64,000 nt of DNA from Wohlfahrtiimonas larvae (GTDB lineage: Bacteria > Pseudomonadota > Gammaproteobacteria > Cardiobacteriales > Wohlfahrtiimonadaceae): the NCBI RefSeq assembly GCF_039543665.1, contig NZ_BAABKE010000002.1, positions 388,247-452,246 of the forward strand, given 5' to 3'. Both the position numbers and the translations under genes were made by a program. The notes under the pieces were generated by a model. That model worked only from the letters and a program-made list of their open reading frames with translations, was not told the origin of the DNA and ran no database searches. Shown piece after piece: positions 47,185 to 54,552 of this stretch (its first letter is position 1; each line of letters begins with the position of its first letter).

Positions 47185-48278
47185 ATCAATTTTTAGCACA
47201 ACCTCAAGGCGAAACATTTGAATTATTTTATGCGAAACTCATGCAATGGTTTGATGATAATGGCCGCCATAATTTGCCTTGGAAACCGCAAACACAATAT
47301 ACAGAAGCACAAAATATTTATCACATTTGGCTTTCTGAAATCATGCTACAACAAACACAGGTTGTGACAGTCATTCCCTACTTCTTTAATTTCATTGAGA
47401 AATTTCCAACTGCAACAGATTTAGCAAATGCAGAGCAAGAAGAAGTTTTAAAAGCTTGGGAAGGCTTAGGTTACTATGCACGCGCACGTAATTTACATGC
47501 AGGTGCTAAAATTATTAGAGATAAATTCAATGGAGAAATTCCTTTGAATTATCAAGATATTCAAAGTATCAAAGGGGTTGGCAGAACGACAGCTGCGGCA
47601 ATTATTAGCCAAGGATTCAATCGCCCTTTTGCAATTTTGGATGGTAATGTTAAACGCGTCATGGCGCGTATTACGGGTGCAATGCACCCTGAAAAGCAGC
47701 TAGAAAAAGTGCTGTTACCTTTTGCTTATTTAATGTCTGCCCAGAATCGCCCCGATGATTACACACAAGCAATCATGGACTTTGGTGCAACGATTTGTAG
47801 TAAAAATCCAAAATGTAATCAATGCTTTTGGCAATCACATTGTATTACATATCATTATCAAAAAATGGATCAAATCCCAGCAAAAAAAGTGAAGTTAATC
47901 AAAAAAGATATCGAGTTATATCCTGTGATCATTCAAAATCAGAATGGTGAACTCATATTTCATCAACGCACACAAGAAACCATTTGGCACAATTTGTATG
48001 AATTCCCTCATTTAGACTCACATTTAAACGAATTAGAAGCATTATTCAATACTGATAATGCAAAACTGCTTAGCACTCAAGAATTACCAAGCTTTAAACA
48101 TGTTTTAACACACATTAATTATGAAATTTATCCCATTATTATCCAAGTGGAATCTTACAAAGATGCATTGCAATTTAATGATCAAATTTATCCTTGGGTG
48201 AATGCTGAAACCTACACTACTTATGCTAAAACTAAGCCAACAAATGATCTACTCAATATTATTCATATTCAAAGCTAA
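47181..48278 (+). CDS. mutY: Adenine DNA glycosylase MutY
   Basis: MutY removes adenine mispaired with 8-oxoguanine. The 365-residue protein has catalytic Glu53 (SEIMLQQTQV), the helix-hairpin-helix SIKGVGRTTAAAI, Asp154 in ILDGNVKRV, the iron-sulfur loop with Cys206/212/215/221 and a C-terminal MutT-like 8-oxoG recognition domain. The first cluster spacing is C-X5-C rather than the usual C-X6-C. It is translationally coupled to cmoM. Confidence 0.93.
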   Translation: MNQFLAQPQGETFELFYAKLMQWFDDNGRHNLPWKPQTQYTEAQNIYHIWLSEIMLQQTQVVTVIPYFFNFIEKFPTATDLANAEQEEVLKAWEGLGYYARARNLHAGAKIIRDKFNGEIPLNYQDIQSIKGVGRTTAAAIISQGFNRPFAILDGNVKRVMARITGAMHPEKQLEKVLLPFAYLMSAQNRPDDYTQAIMDFGATICSKNPKCNQCFWQSHCITYHYQKMDQIPAKKVKLIKKDIELYPVIIQNQNGELIFHQRTQETIWHNLYEFPHLDSHLNELEALFNTDNAKLLSTQELPSFKHVLTHINYEIYPIIIQVESYKDALQFNDQIYPWVNAETYTTYAKTKPTNDLLNIIHIQS

Positions 48279-48833
48279 TTACATCATCGTTGACCAAAAT
48301 TCTTGATCTTGTGTATTTGTTAGCTGATTAATTTCAGCTAGTAAATTCTTATGATTCTCGGTTTTTCTCAATAAAAATACATTACCCAATGCAATCATAA
48401 ATTGATTAAAATTTTGTGCTATCACTTGCGCATCATCTATGTTCATATCAGATGTCAAAGTACTGATTATGCCATTCGATAAGTCTAAGAAAAATGTGTA
48501 AGGATCTGTCACTGCTATAATTAGCTTATGGTGCTCTTTGTAACAATTATTATTTCCATCATTGAGATTAATTAAATGCTGCAAGTAACTCAGCTGATGA
48601 TTACAGCCAAATTGTACATTACAAATAGATAAGTCACTGAAATCATATTCCAATATCCATCTACTAAAATCACTAGGAATATCCATCAAAACAGATGCTT
48701 CAAAATTGATAATATCCTGAGTTTTTAAATAACTTGGCAACAAACGATAACCAAACATATCCATTTCAGCTTCTAAAGGAATGAATAATTCATCCAATCC
48801 ATTTTTTATCTCTGATACATCCAATAATTTCAT
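48279..48833 (-). CDS. SUKH/SMI1-KNR4-like protein, possible orphan immunity gene
   Basis: This 184-residue acidic, soluble protein has the SUKH-type pattern near residues 50-75 (IPSDFSRWILEYDFSDLSI) and a later ITDPYTFFLDLSNG-like strand-turn. SUKH proteins are frequent immunity proteins of polymorphic toxin systems but also act elsewhere. No toxin gene is adjacent; it sits between mutY (convergent, abutting at the stop) and folE. Assignment is by pattern only. Confidence 0.55.
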   Translation of the reverse strand: MKLLDVSEIKNGLDELFIPLEAEMDMFGYRLLPSYLKTQDIINFEASVLMDIPSDFSRWILEYDFSDLSICNVQFGCNHQLSYLQHLINLNDGNNNCYKEHHKLIIAVTDPYTFFLDLSNGIISTLTSDMNIDDAQVIAQNFNQFMIALGNVFLLRKTENHKNLLAEINQLTNTQDQEFWSTMM

Positions 48834-48854
48834 ATCATTTTCCTTTGCTCAATA

Positions 48855-48884
48855 AAAAAGCCACTTAAACTAAGTAGCTTTGTT
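48855..48884 (-). terminator. Rho-independent terminator after folE
   Basis: On the minus strand AAAGCTACTTA and TAAGTGGCTTT pair with a small loop and are followed by TTTTTATTG. Confidence 0.85.
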
Positions 48885-48906
48885 ATGCATTTGACCAATA
48901 ATCCTA

Positions 48907-49455
48907 TTATTTCAAGAAACTCAAAAATTCCGCACGAGTTGCAGGATTATTTCTAAATGCGCCTAACATTGCAGAAGTAACCATGTGAGAGTTTTGTTTT
49001 TCAACACCACGCATCATCATACACATATGCTTTGCTTCGATCACAACAGCAACACCGTTAGCATTAGTTACTTCTTGAATAGCTTTAGCGATTTCTGATG
49101 TCAAAGATTCTTGGATCTGTAAACGGCGTGCAAACATATCAACAATGCGAGCAATTTTTGATAAGCCCAAAACTTTACCATTTGGCATATACGCAACATG
49201 AGCTTTACCAATGAAAGGTAACATGTGATGTTCGCACAATGAATATAACTCGATGTCCTTGACTAAAACCATTTCGTTACTGTCTGATGTAAAAATTGCA
49301 CCGCCAACAACTTCTTCTAAGGTTTGTTCATAACCACGACACAAATATTTCATTGCCTTTGCTGCACGTTTAGGGGTATCAATTAATCCTTCGCGTTCAG
49401 GATCTTCCCCTACTTCAGTTAGGATTGCGCGATAATTTTTTTCTAAATCAGACAT
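48907..49455 (-). CDS. folE: GTP cyclohydrolase I
   Basis: FolE makes dihydroneopterin triphosphate, the first step of folate synthesis. The 182-residue protein has the zinc ligands in SLCEHHMLPF and HMCMMMRGVEK, the KVLGLSKIARI loop and ESLTSEIA. Three codons of open frame precede ATG 49455, starting with TTG; the ATG is chosen for its GAG-containing upstream region and standard length. It is a single gene with its own terminator. Confidence 0.95.
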   Translation of the reverse strand: MSDLEKNYRAILTEVGEDPEREGLIDTPKRAAKAMKYLCRGYEQTLEEVVGGAIFTSDSNEMVLVKDIELYSLCEHHMLPFIGKAHVAYMPNGKVLGLSKIARIVDMFARRLQIQESLTSEIAKAIQEVTNANGVAVVIEAKHMCMMMRGVEKQNSHMVTSAMLGAFRNNPATRAEFLSFLK

Positions 49456-49585
49456 GATACTCAACTCAAAGAGATTAAATAAAGTTTCGAAGTCTACTAG
49501 GATTTAGCCATTTTTTCAACGATATTCACCTAATTACCAAAACAGCGTTATAATTAAATTTTGTTTATAGAAATTAAGGAATAAT

Positions 49586-50452
49586 ATGATCTCTTCAATG
49601 ACCGGTTTCGCGAGAGAAAGTGTAACAACAGAATTTGGTGTGCTATCCATTGAATTGCGCAGTATCAACCATCGTTATTTGGAGACATATTTCAAATTAC
49701 CTGAAATTTTACGACCATTTGAAGTAAAACTACGTGATTTGGCTCAAAACCAAATTAAACGTGGTAAGGTTGAAATTATGTTCCGTTTAGAATCAACGGG
49801 CACTGCCAATGAAGAATTAGTATTTAATGATGACTTAGCTAGAAAAGTCATTAAATTATATCGTCATGCCAATGAATTATTGGGAACATCCAATGCTTTA
49901 TCACCTTCAGAATTAATGCGTTTCCCCAATATGTTAATCGCAACTACGCCAGATCCTGAAGAATTAGAAGCAATTACATTAAAAACATTCAATACAGCAT
50001 TAGAATCATTGATTCAAAACCGTCAATCAGAAGGCTCACGTATCAATGCTGTGATCGAAGATCGTTTAAATAAAATTGAAGCATTAACCAAAGAAGCACA
50101 AACACTTCGCCCAGAAGCTGCTCAACGCTTGCGTGATAAATTAACTCAACGCTTACAAGAACTGCAAGTGGAAGTGGATCAACAACGCTTAGAACAAGAA
50201 CTAGTATTTGCAATTCAAAAATTAGACATTGATGAAGAAACGGATCGTTTGAGCTCACACGTTGCGGCAATGCGCGAAGCATTACAGCGTAACGATGCTA
50301 TTGGTCGTCGTTTAGACTTTTTAACTCAAGAATTTAACCGTGAAGCCAATACATTAGGCTCTAAATCACAAGATGCACAATTAACAGCAATTGCGGTTGA
50401 ATTGAAAGTATTGATCGAACAGATTCGTGAGCAGATTCAAAACATCGAATAA
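49586..50452 (+). CDS. yicC: YicC family endoribonuclease-like protein
   Basis: The 288-residue protein starts with the family signature MTGFARES and SIELRSINHRYLETYFKLPE, and ends with the DUF1732 region IGRRLDFLTQEFNREANTLGSKS. E. coli YicC has been linked to sRNA decay and endonuclease activity. AAGGA precedes the ATG. It is followed by a terminator. Confidence 0.93.
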   Translation: MISSMTGFARESVTTEFGVLSIELRSINHRYLETYFKLPEILRPFEVKLRDLAQNQIKRGKVEIMFRLESTGTANEELVFNDDLARKVIKLYRHANELLGTSNALSPSELMRFPNMLIATTPDPEELEAITLKTFNTALESLIQNRQSEGSRINAVIEDRLNKIEALTKEAQTLRPEAAQRLRDKLTQRLQELQVEVDQQRLEQELVFAIQKLDIDEETDRLSSHVAAMREALQRNDAIGRRLDFLTQEFNREANTLGSKSQDAQLTAIAVELKVLIEQIREQIQNIE

Positions 50453-50458
50453 ACCATT

Positions 50459-50486
50459 TTTAAGCCCTGTTTTTAGGGCTTAATTA
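50459..50486 (+). terminator. Rho-independent terminator after yicC
   Basis: TAAGCCCT and AGGGCTTA form an 8-bp stem with a T-rich loop, starting nine bases after the stop; the downstream T tract is weak. Confidence 0.75.
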
Positions 50487-50517
50487 TAATTTAATAGCTA
50501 ATCAAGAGTTCAATACA

Positions 50518-51504
50518 TTGTTCTATAAAAATCCTTATTATAATCCAGAAAAATCGCACCATACGCCATATGGATTCCAGAATCCTGAGCCTTTGCACAT
50601 TCCTTTAACGCGCGTTGCAAAATGGCTTAAAGAACGTTGGATGAGCAAAACTTCTCGCTTACCCAAAGGCGGTTATGAACAATTCATTCAAGATTGGATG
50701 GTTGAAGCTGATTTTTCGCATTCAGGGGATTATGTGAATTGGCTTGGGCATTGTTCTTTGTATTTTAATTTAGATCATACCGGCTTATTAACTGATCCCG
50801 TATTTTCTAATCGTGCATCTTTTTTATCTTGGATTGGCCCAAAACGCCAAACACCCACGCCAATTGATATCAAAGAAATTCCTACATTACAATATGTACT
50901 CATTTCACACGAACATTATGATCATTTGGATTATGCAACTATTGTACAGTTAAATCAGCATTTTCCTAATCTTACATTTATTGTTCCTTTAGGCTTAGAA
51001 CGCTGGTTTCACAAAAAAGGCATTACACAAGTGATTGCTTTGGATTGGTGGGATCAGTATGTGATTAATGATCAATTAATCATCACAGCAACACCAGCAC
51101 AGCATTGGAGTAATCGCCATCCTTTTGCACGCAATCGTAATTTATGGTGTGGTTATATGATTACACATCAAGATAAAAATCACTATTTTGCAGGTGATAC
51201 AGCCTATGCTGAAAACTTATTAGAAATTGGTGATCGTTTTGACATTGACTATGGCTATATGCCAATTGGTTGTTATGCCCCCGAATGGTTTATGGGCTAT
51301 CAGCACATTTCTCCAAGTGATTCTGTACGCTTGCACAATGAATTAGGCATTAAGCAATCTATTGGTGTGCATTGGGGTGTTTTTGAATTAGGTGATGAAC
51401 GATTTGATGATACACCCATTCAAATACAAAATGCGATCACACAATATGATACACCTCCTATTTTTGAAGTTGTGCCTATTAATACAACTATGAAACTCTC
51501 ATAA
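50518..51504 (+). CDS. Metallo-beta-lactamase-fold hydrolase (NAPE-PLD/UlaG-like)
   Basis: The 328-residue protein carries the metal motif HEHYDHLD near residue 130, an upstream NWLGHCSLYF strand, and later HWSNR, FAGDTAY and HWGVFELGDE ligands, matching the NAPE-PLD-like branch. Its substrate is unknown. It begins with TTG, preceded by AAGAG; no in-frame ATG near the family's usual start is available. It lies directly upstream of the tRNA gene that hosts the prophage. Confidence 0.85.
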   Translation: MFYKNPYYNPEKSHHTPYGFQNPEPLHIPLTRVAKWLKERWMSKTSRLPKGGYEQFIQDWMVEADFSHSGDYVNWLGHCSLYFNLDHTGLLTDPVFSNRASFLSWIGPKRQTPTPIDIKEIPTLQYVLISHEHYDHLDYATIVQLNQHFPNLTFIVPLGLERWFHKKGITQVIALDWWDQYVINDQLIITATPAQHWSNRHPFARNRNLWCGYMITHQDKNHYFAGDTAYAENLLEIGDRFDIDYGYMPIGCYAPEWFMGYQHISPSDSVRLHNELGIKQSIGVHWGVFELGDERFDDTPIQIQNAITQYDTPPIFEVVPINTTMKLS

Positions 51505-51528
51505 TTTTTGTTATGCTAATCAGCTTTA

Positions 51529-51605
51529 GCGCCCATAGCTCAGTTGGATAGAGTACCAGTTTCCGAAGCTGGGGGTCAGTGGTTCGATTCCACTTGGGCG
51601 CACCA
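51529..51605 (+). tRNA. tRNA-Arg, anticodon CCG
   Basis: The 77-base gene folds as a cloverleaf: acceptor GCGCCCA with TGGGCGC, anticodon stem CCAGT with GCTGG (one G-T pair) and loop TTCCGAA, T arm AGTGG-TTCGATT-CCACT, and an encoded CCA. It decodes CGG. A phage-type integrase gene starts about 175 bases downstream, so this tRNA's 3' part is the likely integration site. Confidence 0.95.
51583..51605 (+). other. Inferred left attachment core in the tRNA 3' end
   Basis: Integrases of this type recombine in the T-arm/acceptor region of tRNA genes, and the gene stays intact here. The right-hand duplicate lies outside the window, so the exact core is not determined. Confidence 0.5.
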
Positions 51606-51616
51606 ATTAAAGAATA

Positions 51617-51724
51617 TGTGATTATAGTAGATAATAGCAAAACATAGATATAATCACACTTACAAGCAATAAAACAATCTATAAGAATAGATAATAATAT
51701 ACAAAGATTGCTTGAAATCGAACT
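51617..51724. repeat. Nested inverted and direct repeats between tRNA and integrase
   Basis: TGTGATTATA (51617-51626) is inverted at 51649-51658. CAAGCAAT (51663-51670) is inverted at 51717-51724. TAGATAATA occurs directly at 51628-51636 and 51688-51696. Their place suggests arm-type integrase or excisionase binding sites. Confidence 0.55.
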
Positions 51725-51780
51725 AAATGGAAGTAGAATTGGAGTATCTAATTCAAAATTTTCAAGGTTTTACTTCCAAA

Positions 51781-52986
51781 ATGGCCAAAATCATACTTCC
51801 ACTTACTTCCAAACAAGTCAAAGAAGCCAAACCAACGCTTAGAGCTTACAAGCTTTATGATGGTGCAGGTTTAATTCTAACAGTTTATCCAAGTGGTAAA
51901 AAAGTTTGGAGATTGGACTATAAAGATCTCAATAAAAAACGTAAAACTTACACGATTGGTGATGCCCAACATATCTCTTTATCTGATGCCAGGAAAAAAC
52001 GTGATGAACTCAAAGGGATCCTTGAAAATCATCAAAGCATATCCAAAAAAGACATCATGACATTTGGCCAAGTTTTCTATGAATGGTTTGATAAATGGAA
52101 ATTGCTTGTTGTTGAATCAACAGCTAAACGTGCATTATCATCTATGAAAAAGGATTGCTTCCCTGTGATTGAAAATATGGACATCACTAAAATAAAACCA
52201 AAAAATATTGTTGCAGCATTATCGCCAATCGATGAACGTGGATCTGGTGAAACATTAGAGAAAACCAAATCAGCACTTAAATTAACTTTTGATTATGCAG
52301 TTGCACGTGGTATATGTGATATGAATCCTGTCTTAGCAGTCACCGCATCAGCTTTTACAGCTCATGAAACCAAGCACCATCGAGCTTTAGATGCTTCAAA
52401 AATATATATGCTTCATGATTTTTTCATGTCTAATCGAAATTCAATTATTGTCAGAAAATGTACTGAATTTACACTCAGAACAATGTGTAGAATTAATGAA
52501 TCTGTCTGCGCCACTTGGGATGAAATTGATGGAAATACTTGGACGATTCCTGCAGAAAGAATGAAGGAAAGAAGACCGCACATTGTTCATCTAACAAAGC
52601 AATCCATGTCAATTATTGAAGAAATGAAAAAATTCAAATCTTCAAAATATATATTTCAAAATGATCATTTAAATCATCATATACATAAAGATACACCAAA
52701 TACTGCTATTAATAGATACGGTATTGATAGCACTGTACATGGTTTACGCTCATTAGCATCAACTGTATTGAATGGTACATGTCTATTTGATAAAGATCTT
52801 GTTGAAATGTGTCTATCACACAAAGATAAAGATGCTGTACGTGCAGCATATAATCGTGCTCTGTATCTAGAACAAAGAAAAGAGATTCTTATTTTTTGGA
52901 GTGACTTTATAGATATGTGCGATACAGAAGAAAATAATATAAAAACTTTAGAAAAGTTCAAGCTTATACAATTAAACGACGATTAG
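51781..52986 (+). CDS. Tyrosine integrase, P4/CP4-57 type
   Basis: The 401-residue recombinase has a DUF4102 arm-binding N terminus (LTSKQVKEAKP...YDGAGLILTVYPSGKKVW), a SAM-like core-binding domain and a catalytic domain with Arg in TMCRINES, HGLRS, LSHKDKD and the nucleophile Tyr in AAYNRALY. The frame is open from 51727, but MAKI at 51781 is the usual start; neither has a strong ribosome-binding site. It acts on the tRNA-Arg site. P4-type integrases are typical of satellites and islands rather than of P2 itself. Confidence 0.92.
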   Translation: MAKIILPLTSKQVKEAKPTLRAYKLYDGAGLILTVYPSGKKVWRLDYKDLNKKRKTYTIGDAQHISLSDARKKRDELKGILENHQSISKKDIMTFGQVFYEWFDKWKLLVVESTAKRALSSMKKDCFPVIENMDITKIKPKNIVAALSPIDERGSGETLEKTKSALKLTFDYAVARGICDMNPVLAVTASAFTAHETKHHRALDASKIYMLHDFFMSNRNSIIVRKCTEFTLRTMCRINESVCATWDEIDGNTWTIPAERMKERRPHIVHLTKQSMSIIEEMKKFKSSKYIFQNDHLNHHIHKDTPNTAINRYGIDSTVHGLRSLASTVLNGTCLFDKDLVEMCLSHKDKDAVRAAYNRALYLEQRKEILIFWSDFIDMCDTEENNIKTLEKFKLIQLNDD

Positions 52987-53040
52987 TATCATCCAAGTAA
53001 AACTACAGCGCACAAAACAAAAGTATGTAGGTAATCTATC

Positions 53041-53074
53041 ACGCCGCGCGCTCACCTTCCCGCACCCCCGCGCT
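53041..53074. other. Candidate phage cos site (GC-rich island)
   Basis: A sharply GC-rich run, with GCGCGGGGGTGCGGGAAGG readable on the minus strand, interrupts very AT-rich DNA beyond the 3' end of gene Q. That is where P2 has its cos, whose sequence is also a G-rich run of the form GGCGAGGCGGGG. Position and composition are the only evidence. Confidence 0.45.
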
Positions 53075-53295
53075 AAAAACACACTCTTTTTATTAATATG
53101 ACCAGGCTAATGATATTGGCCCTTTGGCATTGTAGTAATGCGAGTTCTTGTAGAAGATGGAATGGCCAAATTGTTATTAAAGATTATCAGAATTAATAAG
53201 TGCTGTGCAAGTACAAAATTTGAATGAATTTACTCACCAAAAGTAGCTTGCTCATTTATATGTCCTGCAATTTTCTTGTATGCAACGGAAAGTTA

Positions 53296-53550
53296 TGACA
53301 TTATGACAATTAGATAAAATATACATATAACCAACTGAAATATAATAAGAAAACTTGTCATAAAATAAAATAACATTCTATGACAATGTCATAAAAATAG
53401 CGTGATAAATGATTTTAAAATTACTCTTTGAATACAAATAGTTATAAGAAAATGTAACAAATGTCATACAAAGTTATGTTCTTTTGTGACAATAAAATAT
53501 ATTTAAAATCATATTGTTATATAAAATAAATACCATTTGTCACATTGTCA
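53296..53550. repeat. Cluster of nine TGTCA/TGACA pentamers
   Basis: Pentamers occur at 53296, 53304, 53356, 53381, 53387, 53462, 53487, 53538 and 53546, often extended as ATGACA, TGTCATAA or TGTCAC. Two lie back to back as TGACAATGTCA. The spacing is uneven. They may bind a replication, repressor or terminase protein. Confidence 0.7.
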
Positions 53551-53570
53551 CACTTTTCCGATACCATGCT

Positions 53571-54542
53571 CTATTTATCTGAATTACTTTTGATAAGTGC
53601 ATACTCTGTGAAATCAAATATCTTCATGCCTAATTTTGTATTGATACCATTCAATCTATTGATAATCGGTAACATTTCATTGAAATAATAGACAGTTGCA
53701 CGATCTTTAACATTGCCAAATCCACCTGTATTTGTAGGCATGATTGATAACAGTTCTGGTGGCATGCGGTGCGCGGCTAAAATATCATCACGTGTGACAT
53801 TCTTAATATTTACAAACTCATCTTTGGTGGCAATCTCTGAAATTGGTATTAAATTCACAGCATTCTTATCACCTTTTGGCATGTGGATCATCATATTACT
53901 GAAGTTATTCACGCCTTTTGAATTTTTAAGTTGATCATTAATAGCCTTCAAATCATCATCTGTCATTTCACCATTGATGCTTAAAATAAATCCCGCATAT
54001 GAGCCGTTTTTATAATAACGATAACGGAAGATTGTCGCGCTGTGGTTCAGCACAATATCCAATAATGCACCTAAATACTTGGGCACACCATAAATGTTCT
54101 GTGTTGGATCATAAGCTTTAAAATGAATGATCTCTTTAATCTCTGTAATATCTTGGCCAACTTCTGTATTCAGTCTGAAGATATAAGAACCATCCCTTTT
54201 CTTACGGATATTATTGGCCATACGATGATCAAATTGCATCACACCCCCAAGTTTATTACGTACAGGCACAAAGTAGGCATTACCAAACACAAAATAATCA
54301 GAAATGAACTTCTGAAATTCATTAGTATCTAAGAATTTTGTTGGTTTAAAGCATGATGACAAGATATTAGTTTTGGCTTCCAAAGCTGATTCATGATGTG
54401 CATTCATCTTGATGGATTCAGTTAATACACCATAATCAACAGGTGGATTATAGTAATCACCCACCAATGAACATCTTAAAAATGATGATATTGGATCATT
54501 GATGATGTCGAAATCTTTATATATTTTGAATGTATTATCCAT
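53571..54542 (-). CDS. P2-like portal protein (gpQ)
   Basis: This 323-residue protein matches the PBSX/P2 portal family: NPPVDYGVLTESIKMNAHHESALEAKTNIL, FQKFISDYFVFGNAYF and HFKAYDPTQNIYGVPKYLG, then HRMPPELLSIMPTNTGGFGNV. It forms the dodecameric DNA entry ring of the capsid. It lies ten bases after gpP on the same strand, in the P2 arrangement. Confidence 0.92.
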   Translation of the reverse strand: MDNTFKIYKDFDIINDPISSFLRCSLVGDYYNPPVDYGVLTESIKMNAHHESALEAKTNILSSCFKPTKFLDTNEFQKFISDYFVFGNAYFVPVRNKLGGVMQFDHRMANNIRKKRDGSYIFRLNTEVGQDITEIKEIIHFKAYDPTQNIYGVPKYLGALLDIVLNHSATIFRYRYYKNGSYAGFILSINGEMTDDDLKAINDQLKNSKGVNNFSNMMIHMPKGDKNAVNLIPISEIATKDEFVNIKNVTRDDILAAHRMPPELLSIMPTNTGGFGNVKDRATVYYFNEMLPIINRLNGINTKLGMKIFDFTEYALIKSNSDK

Positions 54543-54552
54543 GATTAACCTA

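Larger units (their letters stand above)
52987..53570. other. Gene-free 584-base stretch between integrase and portal gene
   Basis: No convincing reading frame exists here. It contains a GC-rich island at 53041-53074 (cos candidate), about 200 bases of unremarkable AT-rich sequence, and a cluster of TGTCA/TGACA repeats from 53296 to 53550. P2 phages keep the lysogeny and replication genes in the interval between int and cos; here only about 55 bases separate the two. Confidence 0.75.

Noticed and set aside
53100..53200. Short reverse-strand frames resembling a transposase or Ogr fragment
   Set aside because: Only about 25 codons between stops, no diagnostic residues and ambiguous frame; not supportable.
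52987..53570. CRISPR array suggested by repeated TGTCA units
   Set aside because: The units are only 5-8 bases, irregularly spaced and in both orientations; no repeat-spacer periodicity.
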